In this document: piece after piece, positions 8,413 through 15,744 of the stretch
Numbering within the stretch: the first letter of the stretch is position 1
Layout: each line of letters opens with the position of its first letter
NCBI RefSeq assembly: GCF_014107495.1
Contig: NZ_CP041969.1
Span: 3,955,501 to 4,019,500, forward strand
Reading direction: 5' to 3'
Length of the DNA stretch: 64,000 bases
From: Cohnella cholangitidis
GTDB lineage: Bacteria; Bacillota; Bacilli; Paenibacillales; Paenibacillaceae
Notes under the pieces: model-generated
Seen by the model: only the letters and a program-made list of their open reading frames with translations
Told to the model about the DNA's origin: nothing
The model's database searches: none
Translations under genes and position numbers: made by a program

Positions 8413-9098
8413 AAAAAATATTAATCATAGAAGACGAACCGAGCATTGCCCAACTTCAGCGGGATTATCTCGAGATCAGCGGGTTCGCGGCGGATATCGT
8501 CGCGGAAGGGGATGCGGGGATCAGGCAGTCGCTAACCGGCCAGTACGATTTGATACTGCTCGACGTCATGCTGCCCAAAGCCGACGGTTTCGAGGTATGC
8601 CGAACGATTCGTTCGAAGATAGACATCCCTATAATCTTCATCTCCGCCAAAAAAGAAGAGTTGGACAAGATTCGCGCTCTCGGGCTAGGGGCGGACGATT
8701 ACATGATCAAGCCGTTCAGTCCCGGCGAGATGGTAGCCCGGGTGAAGGCGCACTTATCCCGTTACGACCGCCTGCGGGGCGACCCGGTTGCGCAATTGAA
8801 CGAAATCAACATCCGCGGGTTGAAAATAGACCGTGCCGCGCATCGCGTATTCGTCAACGACAAGGAGATTACGGTTACGGCCAAGGAATTCGATTTGCTT
8901 ACTTTTCTCGCCGATCATCCTAACCGGGTGTTCAGCAAGGAGCATCTGTTCGAGCAGCTATGGGGGTTCGACGCGGCGGGGGATCTCTCGACGGTTACCG
9001 TCCATATCCGCAAGCTGAGGGAGAAGATAGAGGCCGACCCGTCCGATCCGCAATATATCGAGACGGTGTGGGGAGCGGGGTACCGTTTTACGGTGTAA
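8409..9098 (+). CDS. OmpR/PhoB-family response regulator
   Basis: This 229-residue protein has a receiver domain with acidic pocket E8-D9, phospho-acceptor D52 (LLDVMLP) and K101, then a winged-helix DNA-binding domain (VTAKEFDLLTFLADHPNRVFS, ending GAGYRFTV). It starts with TTG inside the end of the kinase gene, so translation is coupled and the two form a cognate pair. A terminator follows, then an SLH-protein gene that is a possible but unproven target. Confidence 0.92.
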   Translation: MKKILIIEDEPSIAQLQRDYLEISGFAADIVAEGDAGIRQSLTGQYDLILLDVMLPKADGFEVCRTIRSKIDIPIIFISAKKEELDKIRALGLGADDYMIKPFSPGEMVARVKAHLSRYDRLRGDPVAQLNEINIRGLKIDRAAHRVFVNDKEITVTAKEFDLLTFLADHPNRVFSKEHLFEQLWGFDAAGDLSTVTVHIRKLREKIEADPSDPQYIETVWGAGYRFTV

Positions 9099-9128
9099 TT
9101 GTCCGAAAAAAGTCAAATCGTCGTCGCG

Positions 9129-9180
9129 CAAGGGATCTTTCGAATAAGTCTACTCGACTTGTCGGAAGGTCCCTTATTTG
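9129..9180 (+). terminator. Intrinsic terminator of the two-component operon
   Basis: A long imperfect stem AAGGGATCTTTCGA / TCGGAAGGTCCCTT, with an inner AAGTC/GACTT helix, is followed by ATTTG. Confidence 0.7.
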
Positions 9181-9339
9181 CGTTAGGCGGTGGTGCCGGG
9201 GCGTGCTGCCAACGATTTAATCAAATGATTGGATGGATTTAAGAAATGGATAATATCCCGTTTAGGGCGAATTTAGAATGACCCTTTATGATGAAATCTG
9301 TTAGCACGATTCACAATAAACGAAGGAGTGACTCACCTC

Positions 9340-10818
9340 ATGAAAATCAATAAAAAAATTCCCGCGTTGGCGCTAGTCGCGGCAATGGGCGCTACTGTCG
9401 CCGGACAAGCATTCGCGGCCGAAGCGGTTACGACGAATGCGGCATCTGTCGCCAACAGCGAAGCTGCTATGAACGAGCTGGTTAAGCAAGGCGTATTGAA
9501 CGGTTATGGCACGCAAGGGTTGAAACCCGAGCAACAAGCAAGCCGAGCGGAGTTGGCGAAGATCGTGAAGCTCGCCTTTAAGCTGGAGCTAGGAAACGCG
9601 GCGGCCAAGTCTTTCGCGGACGTTCCTAGCGGAGCTTGGCATTCCCCTTATATTAACGTCGTCAGCGGACTCGGCATCATGAACGGAACGTCGGCCTCGG
9701 CGTTCAAGCCGACGGCTCCCGTCATGCAAGCGCAGCTTGCGCTTGTCGTTTCGCGTATTACGAAGATAGATATGGCGACCGTGACTTCATGGTTGCCTCA
9801 ATACTCCCCGCTAGCTGTCGTGACCCGCGGAGAGATCGCACGAGTCGTTGTCGCCGCGCAAGAAGCTCTGGTTAATGCGCCGGTTAAGGTGATGAGCGTC
9901 AAGTCGCTTAGCAAAATCGCGGTAGAGCTTGTCCTGTCCAAGCCGATCGCCGAAGAGGAAGCGAACTTGGATCTGGCCAAACAGAATCTGACGTTCAATA
10001 ACGACTTGAAGATCGTAAACGTGCCCCGCCTGAAAAGCGGTTCTACTTCTACCTATATCGTGCCGGTAACGACTCAGAAAGCGGCTACGACCTATACGTT
10101 CTCCTACAAGGGCAAAGCAGCGGGTTCGTTCACTTCGAGCCAAGAGAATATCCGCATGGATTCCGTGCGCTCCGTTACGTCGGATACGTTCGAGGTAGAG
10201 TCGTTGATTACCGACGGAGTGACGGATTACGGTAACGTGATCAAAGCTTATGCCGGGGGGCGCGGTTCCCAAGCTTTCGCGCTCGACGAGAACAATCGTT
10301 ACAACGGCCAAACCTATCAGATTATTTCGTCTCTCCGAGATCGCAGCGTAACGATCACTCCGCAAGGCGGGGAGCCGATCGTGGCGGCATACGTGCCGTT
10401 CACCCAAGCGACGGACGGTCGTCAAGCGGCGAAATTCCGATTGCCTTCAGGACAGACGTTAAAAGCGGGGACTTCCTATACCGTAGCGGCGGATTGGTTC
10501 GTTTTGAAGAATCCGACATTCGTCGCCCGGGAAGCTGCTCCGCTCGTTATCAAGAGCGCGAAATCGTTAAGCGCGACTTCGCTTGAAGTCACGCTGGCCG
10601 CGGATCCTAAAGACGAACTGTTCGCCGGACGTAGCGTAACTCTGAAAGCCGACGACGGAACTGAGCTGTCTGCGCAATATAAATTCCAGTCCCGCAAAGG
10701 CGCGGCAGGCATGTTCGATGTTCTTAACGGCGGTCAATTGCAAGCGGACAAGGAGTATACCGTTATTCCTATAGGAGACTGGGCAACCGTTGCTCAAGCG
10801 GTTAATCTCGGAAGGTAA
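9340..10818 (+). CDS. S-layer homology domain surface protein
   Basis: This 492-residue exported protein has a signal peptide ending near residue 27 (AGQAFAAEA). Two recognisable SLH repeats follow over about residues 40-135 (MNELVKQGVLNGYG..., FADVPSGAWHSPYINVVSGLGIMNG), and a degenerate third lies around WLPQYSPLAVVTRGEIARVVV. SLH repeats bind pyruvylated secondary cell-wall polymer. The rest (about 340 residues) is beta-rich and not recognised. ATG 9340 is chosen because GAAGGAG (9322-9328) sits 11 bases upstream; a GTG at 9328 overlaps that site. It is monocistronic and followed by a hairpin. Confidence 0.88.
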   Translation: MKINKKIPALALVAAMGATVAGQAFAAEAVTTNAASVANSEAAMNELVKQGVLNGYGTQGLKPEQQASRAELAKIVKLAFKLELGNAAAKSFADVPSGAWHSPYINVVSGLGIMNGTSASAFKPTAPVMQAQLALVVSRITKIDMATVTSWLPQYSPLAVVTRGEIARVVVAAQEALVNAPVKVMSVKSLSKIAVELVLSKPIAEEEANLDLAKQNLTFNNDLKIVNVPRLKSGSTSTYIVPVTTQKAATTYTFSYKGKAAGSFTSSQENIRMDSVRSVTSDTFEVESLITDGVTDYGNVIKAYAGGRGSQAFALDENNRYNGQTYQIISSLRDRSVTITPQGGEPIVAAYVPFTQATDGRQAAKFRLPSGQTLKAGTSYTVAADWFVLKNPTFVAREAAPLVIKSAKSLSATSLEVTLAADPKDELFAGRSVTLKADDGTELSAQYKFQSRKGAAGMFDVLNGGQLQADKEYTVIPIGDWATVAQAVNLGR

Positions 10819-10853
10819 GAAACGTATATTCCGCTATTAGAAGGGCAACCTAT

Positions 10854-10892
10854 ACCAGCAACGCTTGAAGTCGGAGTGTTGCTGGTTATCGT
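10854..10892 (+). terminator. Probable terminator hairpin after the SLH gene
   Basis: A 12-bp stem (ACCAGCAACGCT / AGTGTTGCTGGT, one G-T pair) encloses a nine-base loop. Only TTAT follows, so termination may be weak. Confidence 0.5.
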
Positions 10893-10942
10893 TCCAGGGA
10901 AAAAGGGGTTGTGCGAATGATTACGTAAGGTGATAATTAAGT

Positions 10943-10971
10943 TTGCTTTTTATTAGGGAACCTGTTATAGT
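10943..10971 (+). promoter_or_regulatory. Promoter of the cold-shock gene
   Basis: A -35 TTGCTT (10943-10948) and a -10 TATAGT (10966-10971) are separated by 17 bases. The predicted start near 10978 leaves an untranslated leader of about 130 bases before the ATG at 11111, as is typical for csp mRNAs, whose leaders act in temperature-dependent translation in other bacteria. Confidence 0.65.
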
Positions 10972-11110
10972 AAAAACTATCGAAATCGTGACCTGGATTC
11001 ACAAAATGGAAAGGGTTATAATTTTGAATTAAACCCTAGCCATGTTGTGGATTTTTTATTCGTATGAATAAAAAAGTTCATGAGGCAATAGAAGTTGGAG
11101 GTGAATTTAA

Positions 11111-11311
11111 ATGCAAACAGGTACAGTGAAATGGTTCAATGCAGACAAAGGCTTCGGTTTCATCGAGGTTGAAGGCGGTAACGACGTATTCGTGCACTTC
11201 AGCGCGATCACGGGTGAAGGCTTCAAAACTTTGGACGAAGGACAACGCGTTCAATTCAACGTGGTACAAGGCAACCGCGGACCACAAGCGGAGAACGTTG
11301 TTAAACTGTAA
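11111..11311 (+). CDS. csp: Cold-shock protein (CspA/CspB family)
   Basis: This 66-residue single cold-shock domain is an RNA chaperone that binds single-stranded nucleic acid in the cytoplasm. RNP1 (KGFGFI, residues 13-18) and RNP2 (VFVHF, residues 26-30) are intact, with aromatic residues W8, F15, F17, F27 and F30. GGAGGTG precedes the ATG. The gene has its own promoter, long leader and terminator. A YdjO-like gene follows at once, a pairing that fits a shared cold response. Confidence 0.97.
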   Translation: MQTGTVKWFNADKGFGFIEVEGGNDVFVHFSAITGEGFKTLDEGQRVQFNVVQGNRGPQAENVVKL

Positions 11312-11320
11312 ATCCAGTGT

Positions 11321-11358
11321 AAAAATGCCCTTAACGGTTAGTTAAGGGCATTTTTTTT
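11321..11358 (+). terminator. Intrinsic terminator of csp
   Basis: A 15-bp perfect stem AAAAATGCCCTTAAC / GTTAAGGGCATTTTT continues into a run of T. Confidence 0.92.
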
Positions 11359-11388
11359 GGTTATGCTAATGGAAAAGGGGGCTCGTCC

Positions 11389-11619
11389 ATGTACTCACGG
11401 AAAAAAGTGTTCGAAGAAATTCCTGAAGAAATGACGGCAATCTGGTCCTGTACGAGTGATGATTGCAACGGGTGGATGAGAGACAATTTCGCTTTCGAAA
11501 CAGCGCCCACCTGCGGGCTCTGCCACCAGCCGATGAAGAGCGGCATGAAGATGCTGCCGCAGCTAGTGAATACAAGCCGGGATCAGAAATCCTCTCGTAA
11601 AGGCGTATCAATCGGATAA
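11389..11619 (+). CDS. YdjO-like cold-inducible zinc-ribbon protein
   Basis: This 76-residue protein has four cysteines (C21, C26, C42, C45: WSCTSDDC and TCGLC) arranged as a small zinc ribbon. It resembles the YdjO family of Bacillus, described as cold-inducible and of unknown function. GAAAAGGGGG precedes the ATG. Its position directly after csp supports a cold-stress role. It has its own terminator. Confidence 0.75.
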   Translation: MYSRKKVFEEIPEEMTAIWSCTSDDCNGWMRDNFAFETAPTCGLCHQPMKSGMKMLPQLVNTSRDQKSSRKGVSIG

Positions 11620-11636
11620 CCAAACATATTTGTAGA

Positions 11637-11668
11637 AGAGCACCGCGAGAGGTGCTCTTTTTCTTTTT
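11637..11668 (+). terminator. Intrinsic terminator
   Basis: The stem AGAGCACC / GGTGCTCT with loop GCGAGA is followed by TTTTTCTTTTTT. Confidence 0.9.
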
Positions 11669-11851
11669 TATATATGTCATATTAAGTTACATAATCCGCG
11701 CATTTATGAAAACGCTTAACGTCATTTGGGGAAAGGGGGAAAACGTTTCCTGTATTTAATAAGACGTTGATAAAACAGGGATTGAGATGCGTTATCCTTA
11801 ATGAAAACAGTTGAAAAACGAGGGGGTTAAGGTGAAGTAGCTATTGAATTA

Positions 11852-11868
11852 TGTTAGAATTTATGACA
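11852..11868 (+). promoter_or_regulatory. TnrA/GlnR-type operator upstream of nirB
   Basis: TGTTAGAATTTATGACA matches the consensus TGTNA-N7-TNACA at every defined position. A plausible -10 (TATTAC, 11899-11904) would place transcription start near 11910, so the box centre is at about -50, the position from which TnrA activates promoters in Bacillus under nitrogen limitation. Whether this organism uses TnrA, GlnR or both cannot be seen. The rest of the 325-base gap (11620-11944) holds the preceding terminator and AT-rich sequence. Confidence 0.8.
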
Positions 11869-11944
11869 TAATTTAAGTCGTAGAACGATATTAATTCCTA
11901 TTACATGACAATTTGTGTTAGATAATAGGTTGGGGGCTGCTGAC

Positions 11945-14353
11945 ATGAAGAAGAAACTTGTACTAGTAGGTAACGGAATGGCGGGGGTTAGTTGTATCGA
12001 ACAATTGCTGAAGCTTGCTCCGAACCGTTACGACATTACGATATTCGGCAGCGAGCCGCATCCTAACTATAACCGCATTTTGTTATCCTCCGTACTCGCG
12101 GGCGATGCCGATATGAAGGACATCGTCATTAACGATTGGTCATGGTACGAGGAAAATCATATTACGCTGCATACCGGGCAAACGGTAACCCATATCGACA
12201 AAGATCGGAAGCTGGTCCGCACGGACGGTGGAATTAGCGTTCCTTACGACGAGCTGATCATCGCGACGGGCTCATTGCCGTTTATGCTCCCGCTTCCGGG
12301 CGCGGACAAGGAAGGCGTGATCGCCTTCCGCGACATTAAAGACTGCGAAACCATGATAGCTACGGCTAAAAAATATAAAAAAGCGATCGTCATCGGAGGA
12401 GGGCTGCTTGGCTTGGAAGCGGCTCGCGGATTGCTTAACCTCAACATGGAAGTATCCGTCGTCCATATCCATCCTTATTTAATGGATCGACAATTGGACC
12501 AACCGGCGTCCTTGATGCTGCAACGCGAGCTAGAGGGGCAAGGAATGAAGTTCCTGCTCTCCAAGAACACGGAATCGATTCTCGGCAGGAAGCGCGTTAC
12601 GGGCTTGCGATTTACGGACGGCTCGGAAGAGGCGGCGGATCTGGTCGTCATGGCGGTCGGCATTCGGCCGAATGCCGCGCTGGCCAAGACCAGCGGGATC
12701 GAGTGCAATCGCGGAATCGTCGCTAACGACTTTATGGAAACGGACGTTCCGAATATTTACTCCATCGGAGAGTGCGCGGAACATCGCGGGATTTCGTACG
12801 GCTTGGTCGCTCCTCTGTATGAACAGGGGGCTGTCCTTGCGAAACGTCTAGCCGGCGTGGACACGCAAGGGTACCAAGGCTCGGTCGTCTCGACCAAGCT
12901 CAAGGTGTCGGGAGTTAACGTATTCTCGGCGGGGCAATTCAAAGACAGCTCGGATACGCGCGCCGTACGGCTCCAGGACGAACTGGACGGCGTCTATAAG
13001 AAAGTCGTGATCCGGGACGGCAAGGTCATCGGGGCCGTACTGTTCGGGGACACGGCAGACGGGTCGCGATTGTTCGCGATGATCCGCAGCGGAGAGGACG
13101 TAACGGGCAAAGAGAAGGAAGTGCTTCTCGGAGCGAGCGCCGGCGGTTCCGCGAAGTCGGGCGTAGACCTTGTAGCGGCGATGAGCGACGACGAAATCGT
13201 CTGCGGCTGCAACGGGGTCAGCAAAGCCGGCATCGTGCAAGCGATCAAGGAAAAAGGCTGCACAAGCGTCAACGAAATCAAGGCGTGCACGAAAGCTTCC
13301 GGTTCTTGCGGCGGCTGTAAGCCGCTCGTAGCCGACGTGCTCGCTTACGTGCTTGGCGCTGACGGCGTGACAAGCGTTAAAGAAGGCATTTGCGGTTGTA
13401 CGGCATTGGGACGCGATGAAGTAGTCGAGGCCATTAAAAGGTTGCATTTGACGACCTCCAAGGAAGTCATGAACGTTCTGGAATGGAACAATCCCGAAGG
13501 GTGCTCCAAGTGCCGGCCGGCCGTCAACTACTACCTCGGCATGGTATGGCCGGAGGAGCATGAGGACGAGAGAGAGTCGAGATTCGTTAACGAGCGCAAT
13601 CACGCGAATATCCAGAAGGACGGCACGTACTCCGTCGTGCCTAGGATGTACGGCGGCGTGACGACGCCTAAGGATTTGATGAAAATCGCGGAAATCGCGG
13701 ATAAATACGAAGTTCCGCTTGTGAAGATGACCGGCGGGCAACGAATCGATTTGCTTGGAGTCAAGAAGGAGCACCTGCCGGCGATGTGGGCGGATTTGGA
13801 TATGCCTTCGGGTTACGCGTACGGTAAATCCCTCCGCACCGTGAAGACTTGCGTCGGCTCCACGTTCTGCAGGTTCGGAACCCAAGACGCGATGGGCATG
13901 GGGATCAAGCTGGAGAAGAAATTCGAACGATTGAATACGCCGGCTAAAGTCAAAATGGCCGTATCCGGATGCCCGAGGAATTGCGCGGAAGCGACGATTA
14001 AAGATTTCGGCATTATCGCGATCGACGGCGGCTGGGAGTTGCATGTCGGAGGTAACGGAGGAACGAAGCTGCGGGGAACGGACCTCCTCTGCAAAGTCAA
14101 AACGGAAGAAGAAGTTCTTGAATGGTCCGGCGCATATCTCCAATATTATCGGGAAACGGGCAAATATAACGAACGGACTGCCGAGTGGCTAGAACGTCTC
14201 GGCTTGGATACGATCAAAGCGGCGTTGGAAAAGCCAGAGGATCGGATCGCCTTGAACGAACGAATCGATAAGACGTTAGGGCTCATGAAAGACCCTTGGA
14301 AAGAAATCATCGAAGAGAAGAAGCTGAACGAAACCTTCGTACCTTTAACTTAA
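11945..14353 (+). CDS. nirB: Assimilatory nitrite reductase [NAD(P)H], large subunit
   Basis: This enzyme reduces nitrite to ammonium with NAD(P)H in the cytoplasm (802 residues; NasD in Bacillus). In order it shows an FAD motif (VGNGMAG, 8-14), an NAD(P)H motif (VIGGGLLGLEAARG), a BFD-type [2Fe-2S] domain (CGCNG at 420, ACTKASGSCGGC), a second BFD-like domain (ICGCTALG...GCSKCRP), then the nitrite/sulfite reductase half domain. The siroheme-[4Fe-4S] cysteines 636, 642, 676 and 680 (TCVGSTFC; SGCPRNC) are intact. The ATG at 11945 gives the family start MKKKLVLVGNG. No NirD/NasE small subunit gene is adjacent, which is unusual. A TnrA-type box precedes it and an ANTAR-type leader follows. Confidence 0.95.
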   Translation: MKKKLVLVGNGMAGVSCIEQLLKLAPNRYDITIFGSEPHPNYNRILLSSVLAGDADMKDIVINDWSWYEENHITLHTGQTVTHIDKDRKLVRTDGGISVPYDELIIATGSLPFMLPLPGADKEGVIAFRDIKDCETMIATAKKYKKAIVIGGGLLGLEAARGLLNLNMEVSVVHIHPYLMDRQLDQPASLMLQRELEGQGMKFLLSKNTESILGRKRVTGLRFTDGSEEAADLVVMAVGIRPNAALAKTSGIECNRGIVANDFMETDVPNIYSIGECAEHRGISYGLVAPLYEQGAVLAKRLAGVDTQGYQGSVVSTKLKVSGVNVFSAGQFKDSSDTRAVRLQDELDGVYKKVVIRDGKVIGAVLFGDTADGSRLFAMIRSGEDVTGKEKEVLLGASAGGSAKSGVDLVAAMSDDEIVCGCNGVSKAGIVQAIKEKGCTSVNEIKACTKASGSCGGCKPLVADVLAYVLGADGVTSVKEGICGCTALGRDEVVEAIKRLHLTTSKEVMNVLEWNNPEGCSKCRPAVNYYLGMVWPEEHEDERESRFVNERNHANIQKDGTYSVVPRMYGGVTTPKDLMKIAEIADKYEVPLVKMTGGQRIDLLGVKKEHLPAMWADLDMPSGYAYGKSLRTVKTCVGSTFCRFGTQDAMGMGIKLEKKFERLNTPAKVKMAVSGCPRNCAEATIKDFGIIAIDGGWELHVGGNGGTKLRGTDLLCKVKTEEEVLEWSGAYLQYYRETGKYNERTAEWLERLGLDTIKAALEKPEDRIALNERIDKTLGLMKDPWKEIIEEKKLNETFVPLT

Positions 14354-14371
14354 TCGTTCGTATGACGGTTA

Positions 14372-14482
14372 CCAGAGAGACAAAGAAGTCTCCTATGGAA
14401 TCGAATAGCCAGCATATCGGCTAATGAATGAGACAACGGAGTCTCTAAGCAGTGCTAGGACTTCGTTGTCTCATTTTGATTC
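14372..14482 (+). ncRNA. ANTAR-target antitermination element (two hexaloops plus terminator)
   Basis: Hairpin P1 is GAGAC-AAAGAA-GTCTC (14377-14392), with an outer CCA/TGG helix. Hairpin P2 is GAGAC-AACGGA-GTCTC (14430-14445). Both loops have six bases with A at position 1 and G at position 4, the known signature recognised by ANTAR-domain antiterminators (NasR, EutV). A small helix (TAGCC/GGCTA, 14406-14423) lies between them. The 5' half of P2 is also the 5' half of a 16-bp terminator stem (14428-14443 with 14459-14474) followed by TTTTGATT, so P2 and the terminator exclude each other. The element lies in the nirB-narK gap and should gate the nitrate genes. The ANTAR protein is not in this window. 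Confidence 0.8.
14428..14482 (+). terminator. Regulated terminator between nirB and narK
   Basis: The stem ATGAGACAACGGAGTC pairs with GACTTCGTTGTCTCAT (one G-T pair), loop of 15 bases, followed by TTTTGATT. It overlaps the P2 hexaloop hairpin and so is the likely attenuation site of the ANTAR-type switch. Confidence 0.8.
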
Positions 14483-14497
14483 GTAAGGAGCTGTAAC

Positions 14498-15676
14498 ATG
14501 GTCAAATCAACCTCTACGCAAATACTCGTCTTTTCCACCCTCGCCATGACGGCATCCTTTATGATCTGGAGCTTGTTCGCGCCTCTTGCAGGAAGCATCC
14601 AAGAAATGCTTCATCTGTCGACGCTTCAGAAGAGCGTGTTGATAGCAACCCCCGTCTTGCTCGGATCGATAATGCGAATCCCAATGGGAATATATACAGA
14701 CCGCTTAGGCGGCAGAAAAATGTTCGTAGGAACGATGCTGTTTCTGGTGCTTCCTCTTCTGGCGGCGGGATGGGTCAAAAGCTATCCTCTTTTGCTGCTA
14801 TGCGCTTTATTCATCGGGATGGCCGGTACAACGTTCGCGATATCCTTAACCTATGTTTCCAGGTGGTTTTCCGCGGACAAACAGGGTTTCGTGTTAGGTC
14901 TCGCGGGACTCGGCAATCTCGGAACGGCCGCTTCCAGCTATCTGATGCCCGTTATATACGGTAAGTTCGGCTATCAATGGGTGTTCTGGAGCATGGCTTG
15001 CATGATCGTCGTTACGGCCCTCGTATTCTGGTTCGGAACATCGGAATTGCCGAAGCCCAGCCAAGCCAAAACCTTCAAACAAGCGATGTCCGTAGTCAAG
15101 GAGAAGCCGACCCGGTATTTATCCTTGTTCTATTTTCTAACCTTCGGGGGCTTTGTGGCCTTTAGCGTCTACTTACCGACTTTGCTGAAAGAGCTGTTCG
15201 ATAGAAGCACGGAGGATGCGGGCATTCAGACGGCCGCATTCGTGCTTCTGGCGACTTTGATTCGACCGCTCGGCGGCTATTTGGCGGACAAAATCGGATC
15301 GCAGAAAGTATTGGACGCCGTTTTTGCGGGAATTGCGGTCGCGGCGCTGCTGATCGCGGTTTCCGTTCATCATGACGTGCCCTTCATGATCGTGTGCTTG
15401 TTTCTCGGGGGGTTATTGGGTATAGGGAACGGTGCCGTGTTCAAAATGGTTCCCGAGGTTTCTACCGGGAATACGGGCGCGGTTACGGGAATCGTAGGCG
15501 CTGCCGGGGGCGTCGGCGGATTTTTTCCTCCGATCGTCTTGGGAATCGTTCAGCAGCAGACGGGCGGTTTTGCCTTAGGGTTCGTGTTCATGGCTATTTT
15601 CGCGGGAGTCTGCTTATGGGGCAATCGGGTTACGCGTGCGATGCAGGCATCTAAGCGGATGGCCGTAACGAGCTAG
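14498..15676 (+). CDS. narK: Nitrate/nitrite transporter (NarK/NasA family MFS)
   Basis: This 392-residue major facilitator protein has about 12 membrane segments and imports nitrate. Glycine-rich nitrate signature segments are visible (GLAGLGNLGTAASSYLMP and VGAAGGVGGFFPPIVLG), with an MFS loop (GIYTDRLGGRKMF) and conserved arginines in the early helices (GSIMRIPMG, LIRPLGGYLADKIG). AAGGAG precedes the ATG. It lies directly behind the ANTAR-type antitermination element, so its expression, and that of nasB and nasC downstream, probably depends on read-through when nitrate or nitrite is sensed. Confidence 0.93.
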   Translation: MVKSTSTQILVFSTLAMTASFMIWSLFAPLAGSIQEMLHLSTLQKSVLIATPVLLGSIMRIPMGIYTDRLGGRKMFVGTMLFLVLPLLAAGWVKSYPLLLLCALFIGMAGTTFAISLTYVSRWFSADKQGFVLGLAGLGNLGTAASSYLMPVIYGKFGYQWVFWSMACMIVVTALVFWFGTSELPKPSQAKTFKQAMSVVKEKPTRYLSLFYFLTFGGFVAFSVYLPTLLKELFDRSTEDAGIQTAAFVLLATLIRPLGGYLADKIGSQKVLDAVFAGIAVAALLIAVSVHHDVPFMIVCLFLGGLLGIGNGAVFKMVPEVSTGNTGAVTGIVGAAGGVGGFFPPIVLGIVQQQTGGFALGFVFMAIFAGVCLWGNRVTRAMQASKRMAVTS

Positions 15677-15744
15677 AAGCGGTCGGCGCAGGGAGAACTT
15701 AGTTTCGAGGGAAGCGGGAATGGATCCGGGGAGGGCGTAGGCTT

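Noticed and set aside
12848-14143. Long reading frame (431 codons) on the minus strand
   Set aside because: It is antisense to the conserved C-terminal half of nirB, has no ribosome site and resembles no family; GC-rich codons of nirB create it.
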